A stretch of DNA of 64,000 bases from Lacrimispora xylanisolvens. GTDB taxonomy: Bacteria; Bacillota; Clostridia; Lachnospirales; Lachnospiraceae. The notes beneath the pieces are model-generated. The model saw only the letters and a list, made by a program, of their open reading frames with translations, searched no databases and was not told the origin of the DNA. Positions 8,790 through 17,946 of the stretch are shown in pieces. The DNA is taken from contig CP070896.1 in NCBI GenBank assembly GCA_017084465.1, positions 4,887,501-4,951,500 on the forward strand, in the 5' to 3' direction. How positions within the stretch are numbered: position 1 is the first letter of the stretch; each line of letters begins with the position of its first letter. Made by a program: the position numbers and the translations under genes.

Positions 8790-9632
8790 ATGGGAAAGAA
8801 GAGTATTGTAGTTGAAGTAATGAAAAAAAGGTTGGCCCCATACGGATTTCAATATGCGGATTATGAAGGATATCGTTGGAGATTCAGCAGAGAGTTAGAT
8901 GGATTAATTCAAAGCGTAGTGATTCAGAAAAGTTATCATGGAAATGATTATACCTTAGAAATGGACAATGGTTATTGGTTTGGTAGATCAAGGGAAATAA
9001 CCGATGATCCAAACTGTAAATTAGACTTCCTGCCCTTTTATAACGAAGAAGAACAGATTGCCGTGCTGAACAAACTGTTAGATTTGGTTGAACAATACGG
9101 ATTGAAGAAACTGGAGGAAAAGGCGGAAGAATCAAGAGCGAAGATAAAAGAGATGGAAGAATGGCTTTATCCAACTCCTGAAATGTATAAAAAGTTATAT
9201 GAAGAGAATTCTAAATTAACACAAAATTTTATGGAACAGTATTATACAGATAAGCTGTCGGAAGAAGATATGCTCTTGCTGTTAAAAAGAGAATTAGAAA
9301 AAATTAAAGGAGAACCGTATGAGGATGTTCAGGATAAATTAATAGAGCTTGCTTCAGTATATGGGAATATGTTTATAAAAAAAGTGGGTGGATGTTGGAA
9401 GTATATAGAAAGAGATGGATTATCTGGTGTAGATATAACTTTATACCATTGGTGTGATATATTACAGGAATTGGTAAAGATATGGCAAAGAGAAGACGCC
9501 GAATTAATACTGAATTATTATAATGACAATTGTAATGGAATTATTAGATGGGTAAGATCTTGTAGAAAATTGCATGGAGAAGATTGGCAGCCATCTTCCT
9601 CTTATGCAAAATGGAAAGTACCGCTAATGTGA
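8790..9632 (+). CDS. Immunity-like family protein, paralog 2
   Basis: A 280-residue soluble protein with AAGGAG seven bases before ATG. Key family features are GKKSIVVEVMKKRLAPYGF at the start, a QSVVIQKSY strand, a Glu/Lys-rich central helix, and LASVYGNMFIKKVGGCWKY near residue 195, ending in GEDWQP. It is about 60% alike by eye to the genes at 9881 and 10790 and more distant from 1239. No toxin tip is directly upstream, so it is probably an orphan immunity gene kept for protection against sister-strain toxins. That role is an inference from the family's position behind the first Rhs toxin. Confidence 0.65.
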   Translation: MGKKSIVVEVMKKRLAPYGFQYADYEGYRWRFSRELDGLIQSVVIQKSYHGNDYTLEMDNGYWFGRSREITDDPNCKLDFLPFYNEEEQIAVLNKLLDLVEQYGLKKLEEKAEESRAKIKEMEEWLYPTPEMYKKLYEENSKLTQNFMEQYYTDKLSEEDMLLLLKRELEKIKGEPYEDVQDKLIELASVYGNMFIKKVGGCWKYIERDGLSGVDITLYHWCDILQELVKIWQREDAELILNYYNDNCNGIIRWVRSCRKLHGEDWQPSSSYAKWKVPLM

Positions 9633-9666
9633 ATATTATTTTTATGTATAATCGTGGTTAGAAAAA

Positions 9667-9762
9667 ATGGGAAAGAAGAGTATCGTAGTTGAAGTAATGA
9701 AAAAAAGGTTGGCTCCGTGTGGTTTTCAATATGCAGAATATGAGAGCTACCGATGGTAGAGA
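9667..9762 (+). pseudogene. 5' fragment of an immunity-family paralog
   Basis: ATG at 9667 starts MGKKSIVVEVMKKRLAPCGF, nearly identical to paralog 2, and runs to a stop (tag) after SYRW at 9760. No more of the gene follows. It appears to be a truncated tandem copy between paralogs 2 and 3. Confidence 0.75.
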
Positions 9763-9880
9763 AGTATATAAGATATTTATTTTTATCTGGATATTTGCCC
9801 TGTGATTTTTTACTTCGTCAATAATAATTCAAAAATTGCAGGATTATAAAATACAGCATTAGTGTGGAAATGGCGGAAAG

Positions 9881-10723
9881 ATGGGAAAGAAAAGTATTGT
9901 AATTGAAATAATGGATAAAAGATTATCTCCCTATGGCTTTCATTATGCAGGATATGGGGGCTACCGTTGGAGATTCAGCAGAGAGGTAGAAGGGGTGATT
10001 CAAAGTATAGTGATTCAACGGAGTTACACGGCCAATGATTATACTTTAGAAATTGATGCTGGTTTTCGGTTTTGCAGATCCAAAGAAATAACCAATGACC
10101 CTAAATGCAATTTAGACTTCCTGGGTTTTAACAACGAGCAAGAACAAAGAGATGTGCTGAATAAGCTGTTAGACGTTGCTGAAAAATACGGAATGAATAA
10201 ACTCACTGAATTAACAAAAGAAGCAAAAACCAAGCCAGATCCGATTGAACTGCCAGAACCCACTATTCAAATGTATAAGAAGTTATATAAAGATAATTCT
10301 GCATTGACTCAGCAATTTATGAGTAGGATTACGGTGGATGGTCCGATAAAGGAGACTGATATTCTACTGTTACTAAAAAAGGAATTGAAAGAACTGCAAG
10401 GGAAAACGTATGAGTCTGTACAGGATAAACTGGTGGAGTTTGCTTCTGTGTATGGAAATATGTTAATTAATAAGCTAGGAGGACGTTGGAAATATAATAA
10501 ACGTATTGCTAAAACTGGCTTGGATATAACATTATGCCGTTGGATTAATGTGTTAGAAGTTTTTATTGAAGCATGGCAAAAGGGAAAAGAGGATTTAATA
10601 ATAGAGGAATATAACTATAGGTGTAGTAGGGTTATTCCTTGGGTAACTAACTGCAGACAATTATATGGGGAAGATTGGCAGCCTCCGTCAACTTCAGCTG
10701 AATGGGAGATTCCTCCAATGTAG
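9881..10723 (+). CDS. Immunity-like family protein, paralog 3
   Basis: A 280-residue soluble protein whose ATG follows a weak ribosome site (GGCGGAAAG). It aligns along its full length with paralogs 2 and 4: GKKSIVIEIMDKRLSPYGF, VIQSIVIQRSY, LDVAEKYGMNKL, FASVYGNMLINKLGGRWKY, YGEDWQPP. The decayed copy at 3805 is closest to this gene at DNA level. It is separated from paralog 4 by only ~65 bases, so these genes arose by tandem duplication. Function is inferred as immunity. Confidence 0.65.
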   Translation: MGKKSIVIEIMDKRLSPYGFHYAGYGGYRWRFSREVEGVIQSIVIQRSYTANDYTLEIDAGFRFCRSKEITNDPKCNLDFLGFNNEQEQRDVLNKLLDVAEKYGMNKLTELTKEAKTKPDPIELPEPTIQMYKKLYKDNSALTQQFMSRITVDGPIKETDILLLLKKELKELQGKTYESVQDKLVEFASVYGNMLINKLGGRWKYNKRIAKTGLDITLCRWINVLEVFIEAWQKGKEDLIIEEYNYRCSRVIPWVTNCRQLYGEDWQPPSTSAEWEIPPM

Positions 10724-10789
10724 TATATATGGTACCATACGCAGTACTTATACAGAAAAGTAGGAAAGAAAAGTGTTGTAGTCGAAATA

Positions 10790-11593
10790 ATGGAAAAAAG
10801 GCTGTCTCCCTATGGCTTTGAATATGTGGGTTATAATAATCTGATTTGGACCTTTAGACGAGAGGTAGAAGGGGTGGATCAGTATATAGCGATTCAAAAG
10901 AGTCAATGGGAAAAATCTTATGCACTAAATCTTTATGTTTATGGGATGGGTCTTCCGATATACCGAACAAAAGAGCTTACCAATGACCCGAAATACAATT
11001 GGGACTTCCAGAGTTTTAACAGCGAGCAAGATCAAAGAGAAGTGCTGAATAAGCTTTTAGATGTTGCCGAGAAATATGGTATTGATAAATTAAATGAATT
11101 AGCTAATGAAAAAAAAGTCATGGTGGAGCCTCTTAAGCCAACTACTCAAATGTATAAGAAGTTATATGAAGAGAATGCTGTACTGATGAAGCAGTTTATG
11201 AGCCGGATTAATGCGGCTGATTTACCAGAGGAAGATATTTTACAATTGTTAAAAAAAGAACTTGAAGAAATACAAGGAGAAATGTATGAGGACATACAGG
11301 ATAAATTGGTAGAGCTTGCTTCTGTGTATGGAAATATGCTACTTAATAAGCTGGGAGGGCGTTGGGAATATATGAAATCCAGTGGTAAAGCTGGTGTAGA
11401 TATTCCATTATTTTGTAGGTGTAACATTCTGGTAGATTTTATTGAAGCCTGGCAAAAAGGTGAAGAAAATTTAATAATAAAAAATTTTAATCATAAATGT
11501 AATGAAGTTATTAATTGGGTAAGGCAGTGCAGGGCGTTATATGGAGAAGACTGGCAACCACCAGAAACGAAATATAAAATACCACCACTGTAA
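10790..11593 (+). CDS. Immunity-like family protein, paralog 4 (ancestral start codon lost)
   Basis: The family's usual first codon falls at 10760, where the sequence reads GTA and not ATG. The following ten codons still encode GKKSVVVEIM. The first usable ATG is the internal one at 10790, giving 267 residues with no clear ribosome site ahead. The rest is a well-kept family member (LSPYGFEYVGY, LASVYGNMLLNKLGGRWEY, YGEDWQPP). It may be poorly translated or silent, an early step of the decay seen elsewhere in the array. Confidence 0.55.
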   Translation: MEKRLSPYGFEYVGYNNLIWTFRREVEGVDQYIAIQKSQWEKSYALNLYVYGMGLPIYRTKELTNDPKYNWDFQSFNSEQDQREVLNKLLDVAEKYGIDKLNELANEKKVMVEPLKPTTQMYKKLYEENAVLMKQFMSRINAADLPEEDILQLLKKELEEIQGEMYEDIQDKLVELASVYGNMLLNKLGGRWEYMKSSGKAGVDIPLFCRCNILVDFIEAWQKGEENLIIKNFNHKCNEVINWVRQCRALYGEDWQPPETKYKIPPL

Positions 11594-11849
11594 TTTGGTG
11601 TTTATGGTAACCCTCAATAATCGGATATTAAAAACTATTTTCCCTTGACTAAAATGATGCAAAAGGATTTTAAATGAACATGGAAAGCATTATTAATCGC
11701 AATATTTTAAAAGTCAGGTACACAGTTAGACTTAAAAGCAGATCATTCCGCCAAGAGAGTGGTCTGCTTTTTCATGGACTATGCCAGGTTTCGTGATGCG
11801 CCGAGAAAGAGAACTCCTTACTCTAAGAAAATGTAATTATTAATACAAC
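11594..11849 (+). other. Non-coding stretch between immunity array and IS66
   Basis: Apart from the terminator at 11734 I see no gene. The last eight bases (11842-11849, AATACAAC) are the left copy of the IS66 target duplication. Confidence 0.5.
11734..11773 (+). terminator. Stem-loop terminator closing the immunity array
   Basis: AAAAGCAGA pairs with TCTGCTTTTT around a ~20-base loop region with partial extra pairing, ending in a T run. It lies after the last paralog and before the IS66 element. Confidence 0.6.
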
Positions 11850-12028
11850 GTAAGCGCAACATAATCTACCGTCGTGCTAATTGACTTTTTTTGCTGTAAA
11901 ATAAGGACAGTTGGAGTAATTCACTCTAAGTTCTGTTCTTGAACAACAAAGGTTGTAGCATTTCACTGCTATTTTACTTCAAACTTTTGTATCATTTTAC
12001 TCCATATTTTCTTGGAGGATTTTAAAAT

Positions 12029-12394
12029 ATGACAAAAGTTCAAAAAGATGAATACTGGATGGATTGCATCCAGCAGTGCCGCGTAAGCGGCTTATCTGAT
12101 TACGCCTGGTGCAGTCAGAATGGGATACCTACCAGCTCTTTTTATTACAATATAAAGCGGCTGAGGAAGAAAGCCTCTATGATTCCTGACTCTGTTTCAA
12201 AGGTTCTAGAGAAATCAGAAGTGGTACCAATTCACTACAACGAACTGCAAGAAACAAAAGTAGTTCTTCCTAAAAAACATATGGATTCTATTGCAATCCA
12301 TCTAGAATACAATGGCTTTGTTTTGGCTATCAGTAACAATGCAGATGCCGCCATTATTGCAGCAACATTAAATGCGTTGCGACAACTGTGCTAG
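12029..12394 (+). CDS. tnpA: IS66 accessory protein TnpA
   Basis: A 121-residue protein with GGAGG ahead of ATG. The N-terminal helix-turn-helix of the IS66 TnpA family is evident: W-x-x-x-I-x-x-C-R-x-S-G-L, then WCSQNGIPTSSFYYNIKRLR. It is needed with TnpB and TnpC for IS66 transposition. Its last codons overlap the GTG start of tnpB (12388), the usual translational coupling in this family. Confidence 0.85.
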   Translation: MTKVQKDEYWMDCIQQCRVSGLSDYAWCSQNGIPTSSFYYNIKRLRKKASMIPDSVSKVLEKSEVVPIHYNELQETKVVLPKKHMDSIAIHLEYNGFVLAISNNADAAIIAATLNALRQLC

Positions 12395-12740
12395 GTGATC
12401 TCTCCGGCGTGGCAAAGATATTTCTTGTGACCGGCTACACCGATATGAGGCGTAGCATAGACGGTCTTATGGCAATTGTCCGGGATACCTATGAGTTAGA
12501 TCCTTTCAGTAATTCCCTTTTTCTTTTCTGCGGAAAAGATGCGACAGACTGAAGGCATTGCATTTTGACAAAGATGGTTTTGTGTTACTTTATAAACGGT
12601 TAGATTCCGGCCGTTTCCAGTGGCCACGTAATTCAGAAGATGTTAGAAATTTGACCAGACAGGAATTCCGTTGGCTTATGGAAGGTCTTTCTATTGAGCA
12701 GCCAAAGGCAATTAAACCCGTTGCCAAAAAGCCCTTTTAA
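12388..12740 (+). pseudogene. tnpB: IS66 accessory protein TnpB (Orf2), frameshifted
   Basis: GTG at 12388 opens VLGDLSGVAKIFLVTGYTDM and RRSIDGLMAIV, the characteristic TnpB start. The frame ends at a TGA near 12550. The continuing part, KRCDRLKALHFDKDGFVLLY and YKRLDSGRFQWP to 12740, is in another frame, so one base was lost around 12530-12540. The family length (~115 residues) fits the restored gene. As written, it is inactive. Confidence 0.8.
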
Positions 12741-12828
12741 GCATCTGATAAAGTACACGCAGAACCGCTTATTTACTGGCTTTGCGGTCTTCTTTGTGGT
12801 ATAATAAGTATATCATTTAAGGAGGTGC

Positions 12829-14235
12829 ATGGTCATGAAAAAATCTGTTGAAACCGAAGATCTTAACATGAATCTGCTGGTCAATAATCTGCTCAAACAG
12901 CTGGAAGCAAAAGATCATCAGATGGAACAATTAAACCAGACCATTGCAAACCTCACGGAAACAATTAATGAACTGAAACGAAAAATCTTTGGTATTTCCA
13001 GTGAGAAATCATCGAACTTACCTTACATTGACGGACAACTCAGCTTGTTCGATCAGTTGGGAATTGATGAACCCGTTCACGAACCGGAAATGATCAATGT
13101 GACAGCGCATGAGAAGAAAAAATCCCGTGCTACGCATGATGAACTTACAAAAAATGTACCGATCAGGACCATTGAGCTTTTACTGGAAGGTGATTCTCGT
13201 AACTGTCCTTACTGTAATACTAAAATGGAAGATATCGGCTCCAAGGTTGTTCGTGAAGAGATTCATATCACTCCAGCAAAAGTGGAACGTGTCCAATACG
13301 TACAGCATAGCTATGCATGTCCACAATGCCGTGAAGATGGTGAGTCAACCATTGAGAAAGCACCTGTGCCAAAGCCACTCATCAATCACAGTATGGCTTC
13401 TGCTACAGCGGTCTCTTACATCATGTATCAGAAGTGTACGAACTATCTTCCGTTTTATCGCCAGGAGCAGGATTGGGCACAGCTGGGAGTCAAGCTGAAT
13501 CGTGGAACAATTGCCAGCTGGTTCAATACATGCGCAGAAGAATATCTGGAACCCGTTTATGAGAGATATCATGAGTATCTTCTTAGGCAGTCCGTCATTC
13601 ATGCAGACGAGACGACATGCCAGGTTTTGAATGAAGATGGCAAGACTCCAGAATCAAAGTCTTTCATATGGTTGTACACCAGCGGTGCATTTGAAGAGCA
13701 CCGGATTGTGCTTTACGAGTATCAACCATCAAGGGGCGGCTATCATGCAGCAAAGTTCCTTGCTGATTATCACGGGTTTGTCCACACGGACGGCTTCAGC
13801 GGATACAACCGTTTGAGCGACATTACCCGATGCGGGTGCTGGGCACATCTTCGAAGATATATGTTTGAAGCGATTCCCAAGAAGAAGGGATCATGCTCCG
13901 AAAAATCTGAAGCCTACACAGGCTATTCTTACTGCAACCAACTCTTTCAGATAGAGAAAGAACTGAAAGACTTAGAACCAGAAGAGCGACAGAAAAAGCG
14001 TCTTGAACTGGAGCGACCTATACTGGATGCATTCTGGAAGTGGACGAATGGGATAAATGCCCTTGGCGGATCAAAGCTTGCCAAGGCAATTAACTATGCC
14101 CAAAACCAAAGATCATATATGGAGAATTACCTTCTTGATGGAAGATGCTCCATTAGTAATAACGCAGCTGAAAGAGCCGTGAAATCATATGTTATGGGAA
14201 GAAATTATGTGTTCAACAAAGTTATGTGCTGTTAA
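12829..14235 (+). pseudogene. tnpC: IS66 transposase TnpC, 5' part, disrupted by RIT insertion
   Basis: AAGGAGG precedes ATG 12829 (a second ATG follows at 12835). The protein has the N-terminal leucine-rich coiled coil (residues ~15-50), the Cys4 zinc-finger-like part (NCPYCNTKM ... YACPQC) and the DDE core with IHADETTCQVL and HTDGFSGYNRL, plus the late Glu of ISNNAAERAVKSYVMGR. After GR the reading enters the RIT end and stops within nine codons. The remaining ~76 residues are encoded at 17538-17768, where KNFLFHDTVKGAKAS resumes exactly. Confidence 0.9.
14199..14231 (+). repeat. RIT left terminal inverted repeat (33 bp)
   Basis: Identical over 33 bases to the reverse complement of 17484-17516. 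It contains the half-sites ATTATGTGTTCAACAAAG and TTATGTGCTG, which themselves share TTATGTG, likely recombinase binding arms. Confidence 0.9.
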
Positions 14236-14292
14236 TCAATGATGGTATTATGGTTTTGTCACTAAGTAACATTTCACAAAAGGAGGCAAACC

Positions 14293-15486
14293 ATGAATCA
14301 ACAATCTATTGATACCTTTTCTGCATTCCTTAAATCAAGAGGATATGCTGAACAAACAATTCATATTTATTCCAAGGTATTGGAAATCGTTTCTGATACT
14401 TGGAATACGAATGATCCAAATTTACTTTATGAGCACATAAACAGTACATTGAAAACACTAGAACCAACACTGAATAATTCAATTAGGCATAACATTAGAG
14501 CCGCTGCTAGACAGTTCTTTCTTCTAAAAACAGGAACCATCTACAAGAAGTATATTAATAAAATGAATACACATCCTGGCTATGATGATATAATAAATGA
14601 TTTTTTCGTTTATTCTACTGAATTCAAAAGTACCACATCTGAATCTGCTAAATCTGAATGCCAACATGTAAAAGCATTTCTGCGCTATCTTGGAGATGCA
14701 ACATACGAATCTCTTGCAAAACTGGAAGCACATGATATAAGAGATTACGTATGCAGTGCATTTCAAGGCTTAAAATCGTCAAGTATCGGCAGATATGTTA
14801 CTTCTCTGCGAAATTTCTTCCGGTTCCTTGAATATAAAGGGTATCCAATAAACGAGTCTCTTATTGAACTTCCTTTAGCACCAGCAGATTGGGCGAAAGG
14901 GAAAATCCCAGTCATTCTAACAAGAGATGAAGAAAAACGGCTTCGGGATCATCATCCCGCAAATCAAAAGAACGATAATCGAAATAGGATCATCATCTTG
15001 TTAATGTTGAATCTCGGTATGCGTTGTTCTGAAGTTGCGAACCTGAAACTTACAGATATCTCATGGAGTAAAGGAACTATAAAACTTCATGATACAAAAA
15101 ACGCTCATGACAGAGAGCTTCCACTCCCAAGTAGTTTAGGTCATATGATAGAAATATATATTCTATCTGAAAGGCCCAAAGTAAAAACAGATATACTGTT
15201 CATTCGTAATTATCTTCACAGCTACCTGCCAATGAACCTAGGCTGTGTCCGTCGTGTCGTCCGGGAAGCTTTTCAAAAAGAAAATATCTCCGGATGGTGG
15301 AAAGGCTCACACGCGTTACGCCGTACAGCTGCCTCTCATATATATAACAGTGGAATTGGATTGAAGCTTACAGCCGATCTTCTTGGTCACGAATCAATTG
15401 ATTCAACTATTGCTTATGTGAAAGTTGATTTTGATTCTCTTCGAAGTGTTGCTGCTTACTGGCCGGGAGGTGATTCTAATGAATGA
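14293..15486 (+). CDS. RIT tyrosine recombinase A
   Basis: A 397-residue integrase with AAAGGAGG before ATG. An N-terminal SAM-like core-binding domain (~residues 1-200) is followed by the catalytic domain. Visible active-site parts are Arg in LGMRCSEVANLKL, H-x-x-R in HALRRTAASH, and LLGHESIDSTIAYVKV with the late His and the nucleophile Tyr. All catalytic residues seem present. Its stop overlaps the start of the second recombinase (ATGAATGA at 15479-15486). In RIT elements the three proteins are thought to act together on the element ends. Confidence 0.88.
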   Translation: MNQQSIDTFSAFLKSRGYAEQTIHIYSKVLEIVSDTWNTNDPNLLYEHINSTLKTLEPTLNNSIRHNIRAAARQFFLLKTGTIYKKYINKMNTHPGYDDIINDFFVYSTEFKSTTSESAKSECQHVKAFLRYLGDATYESLAKLEAHDIRDYVCSAFQGLKSSSIGRYVTSLRNFFRFLEYKGYPINESLIELPLAPADWAKGKIPVILTRDEEKRLRDHHPANQKNDNRNRIIILLMLNLGMRCSEVANLKLTDISWSKGTIKLHDTKNAHDRELPLPSSLGHMIEIYILSERPKVKTDILFIRNYLHSYLPMNLGCVRRVVREAFQKENISGWWKGSHALRRTAASHIYNSGIGLKLTADLLGHESIDSTIAYVKVDFDSLRSVAAYWPGGDSNE

Positions 15487-16415
15487 AAACAGAATCTCAA
15501 AGCAACTAATCGAATATCTTGAATATAAACACAGTCTTGGGTTTAAACTTGAACATGAAGAGGGCGTCCTGAAAAACTTTGTCCGATATACGTTAAAATA
15601 TGATTACGATGGACCATTAACAAGAGACATTGTGCTCCAGTGGATTTCAAACAGTAAGCCTTCAGACAAAACCAGGGGCAGAAAGATTGAAGTAATAAGA
15701 CCTTTCTCCAAGTATGCTGCAACATTTGATGACCAGGCTGAAGCCATATATGACCTGATCTATAAAAAATGTCCACGACAGACCCGTCCCTTATATTTAC
15801 ACAGAAGACGAAGTGCTTCAGCTGATGAAACGTTGTAAAATGCTTTATTCTCCAGACGGGATTCGAGCCAAAACAATCGAAACGATCATTGGCTTATTGT
15901 GGTCGACGGGACTGCGCCCATCTGAACCGATTCATTTGATAATAAGCGATGTGGATCTCCACAACGGCATTCTACATATTCGAAATACAAAGTTTTCAAA
16001 AGAACGGTTTGTCCCGATAACAGAATCTGTGGTACAGAAACTAACTGATTATAAGTCCTGGATTGAAAGCAAGATAGGGATTCGATCTTTGGATGACGCC
16101 TTCTTTTATAATACAGGTGGCACTCCCATCAACCTCAGGTCTGTCGAAGATGCTTTTAAATTAATCCGAAGATGCATTAATGCTGAGCCTGTTGGATATA
16201 AAAATGTTAGATTGTATGATTTCAGACATACAATGGCTTGTAATACAATACAGAGATGGACGGTACGAGGTATTGATGTTAATACCAATCTATATGTTCT
16301 ATCTACTTATTTAGGCCATGTAAAACCAGCGGACACGTACTGGTATCTTTCTGCCACACCAGGAATGCTCGTGCTTGGCTGCTCAAAGTATGAAGAAATG
16401 TTCGGAGGTGATTAG
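15479..16415 (+). pseudogene. RIT tyrosine recombinase B, one frameshift
   Basis: ATG 15479 with GGGAGGTG ahead starts MNENRISKQLIEYLEYKHSL. The frame stops at 15838, but coding continues from about 15795 in another frame with TEDEVLQLMKRCKML. The break lies near 15775-15800 (CCC and AAAAAA runs nearby). The downstream part has GLRPSEP, YDFRHTMACN and YLGHVKPADTYWY, the Arg, His-x-x-Arg and His...Tyr parts of the catalytic domain. The restored protein is ~311 residues. Whether this base shift is real decides whether the element is still mobile. Confidence 0.8.
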
Positions 16416-16416
16416 G

Positions 16417-17427
16417 ATGAAAGCTGACCTTCCAACATTTCAAACACTATTGCAGAATTATTTCCTACGGCGATTAATACAGCAGCGCAAGGTTTCCGGC
16501 CAAACCGTAAATTCTTATAGAGATACGTTTCGAATTTACATCACTTTCCTTTCTGAAAAGTATAATATTAACGCAGTTTCTGTAAAACTTGAATATTTCG
16601 ACCTTGATTATATCCAGGAATTCTGTAAGTATCTAGAAGTCAAAAGAGGTAATAAAAGCGTAACTATCAACAATCGTCTTGCTGCCATTCGCTCATTTAT
16701 GGAATATGTGGCTGAAATTGAGCCAGAATACAGCGGAATTGTTAAGCGTTCACTCATGGTTCCCATGCAAAAACATGAGATACCGACCATGGACTTTATT
16801 TCTAAAGATGAATTCCAGGCAATGGAGGAGACTTGTGATACATCTACTCCTTTAGGTTCAAGAGATAAACTGATGCTATTGATCCTTTATAATTCAGGGA
16901 CCAGAGTATCAGAAATGCTTTCTTTAAAGTACTCTGATATAAAGGACGCAGATCTTCCAGGACGTACCTGCATTAAGATACACGGTAAAGGAAGAAAAGA
17001 ACGTATCGTTCCGTTATGGAAAAATACGGCCGAATATCTGGCAAAATACATCTCAGCAATTGACATTAAGGCGGATGATGCGCTCTTTAATAATAAAAAC
17101 GGAGACAAACTCACCAGGTCGGGAGTACGGTTCCGGATCAATAAGATTGTAAAAGAAGCATCAAAGGCAGCACCAACGCTTCAGGAAAAGAATATCACTC
17201 CACATACTTTCAGACATTCGGTTGCAATGAATCTTCTAAGATCCGGAGTCGATATATCAACCATTGCAATCTGGCTGGGACACACAAGTATCGAAACAAC
17301 CCACAAATATATGGTTGCCGATATAGAGCTTAAACGAAAAGCCATGGAGCAAGCTGGAATTGCGGGAGATTCATCATTTCGGTATAAGCCGTCAAATGAT
17401 ATCCTTGCATTCTTAAATGCATTATAA
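16417..17427 (+). CDS. RIT tyrosine recombinase C
   Basis: The chosen start is ATG 16417, since GGAGGTG lies just before it and the stop of recombinase B is two bases upstream. The 336-residue protein has an N-terminal core-binding domain and a catalytic domain with SGTRVSEMLSLKY, HTFRHSVAMNLL and WLGHTSIETTHKYM. This is the full R-H-x-x-R-H-Y set. It is closest in style to the XerC-like short integrases and forms the third member of the trio. Confidence 0.88.
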   Translation: MKADLPTFQTLLQNYFLRRLIQQRKVSGQTVNSYRDTFRIYITFLSEKYNINAVSVKLEYFDLDYIQEFCKYLEVKRGNKSVTINNRLAAIRSFMEYVAEIEPEYSGIVKRSLMVPMQKHEIPTMDFISKDEFQAMEETCDTSTPLGSRDKLMLLILYNSGTRVSEMLSLKYSDIKDADLPGRTCIKIHGKGRKERIVPLWKNTAEYLAKYISAIDIKADDALFNNKNGDKLTRSGVRFRINKIVKEASKAAPTLQEKNITPHTFRHSVAMNLLRSGVDISTIAIWLGHTSIETTHKYMVADIELKRKAMEQAGIAGDSSFRYKPSNDILAFLNAL

Positions 17428-17483
17428 TTTATGTGTTGTTAAGCTGCAGTGATTTATATAAAACGCTTAGATATAGGTCATTG

Positions 17484-17516
17484 CAGCACATAACTTTGTT
17501 GAACACATAATTTCTT
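17484..17516 (-). repeat. RIT right terminal inverted repeat (33 bp)
   Basis: Reverse complement identical to 14199-14231. Just inside it, GCTGCAGTGA (17442-17451) and TCATTGCAGC (17478-17487) form an extra imperfect hairpin arm, and just outside lies the TTTTATG...CATAAAA palindrome. Confidence 0.9.
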
Positions 17517-17537
17517 TTATGTGTTATAGCTCATAAA

Positions 17538-17768
17538 AGAAAAAACTTCCTCTTTCATGACACTGTAAAAGGTGCCAAAGCAAGTGCAATTGTTTACACG
17601 CTTGCAGAAACAGCCAAAGCAAATGGATTAAACATCCGTCTTTATCTGGAAACAGTTATGACTAAGATGCTGGACTACAAAAATGAGCCCGATAGTATCC
17701 TGGAAGAACTGATGCCTTGGTCAGAAGCAATGCAAAAATCCTGTGGCTTGAATAAAGGTACTATTTGA
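17538..17768 (+). pseudogene. tnpC: IS66 transposase TnpC, 3' fragment
   Basis: Bases 17538-17768 encode RKNFLFHDTVKGAKASAIVY and VYTLAETAKANGLN, ending in MQKSCGLNKGTI. This is the normal IS66 TnpC C-terminus and the exact continuation of the 12829-14200 part. It has no start of its own. Confidence 0.9.
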
Positions 17769-17946
17769 TTTTTCGAGAGGTGAAAAATCCAGAAAGATCA
17801 ATACACTTCTTTATGTAGCGCTTACAATACAACAGATATATCAGGCAAATATTTATTATTATTTTCCAGTTTTGTTTCTTTTAAAATATTCCAAAATACA
17901 ATATATTTGGTGGGTCTTGTACATTAAACAATATTACTAAGCTGAC

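Larger units (their letters stand above)
14199..17542 (+). mobile_element. RIT (recombinase-in-trio) element inserted in tnpC
   Basis: Three adjacent, overlapping tyrosine recombinase genes are bounded by a perfect 33-base inverted repeat: 14199-14231 on the left and 17484-17516 on the right. The right side has a further short palindrome (TTTTATG...CATAAAA, 17515-17538). The hexamer AAGAAA occurs at both junctions (14199-14204 and 17537-17542) and may be the target duplication or crossover core. Joining bases 14200 and 17538 restores the IS66 reading frame. This organisation is that of the known RIT elements. Confidence 0.88.
11850..17825 (+). mobile_element. IS66-family insertion sequence, interrupted by a RIT element
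   Basis: The left end starts GTAAGCGC at 11850 and the right end finishes GCGCTTAC at 17825, the inverted ends expected of IS66. Both sides carry the same 8-base target duplication AATACAAC (11842-11849 and 17826-17833), which is the IS66 duplication length. Inside are tnpA, tnpB and tnpC in the normal order. The tnpC gene is split by the RIT element at 14199-17542. Because the target duplication is perfect, the IS66 insertion is probably fairly recent, and the RIT entered it afterwards or travelled with it. Confidence 0.9.

Noticed and set aside
13345..13602. Minus-strand reading frame inside IS66 tnpC
   Set aside because: It is the shadow of a well-conserved transposase domain, with no ribosome site and no family likeness.
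14199..17545. Idea that the repeated ends and recombinases form an integron or CRISPR-like array
   Set aside because: There are only two inverted ends, no direct repeat array, and three complete recombinase genes in trio order, which fits RIT and nothing else.
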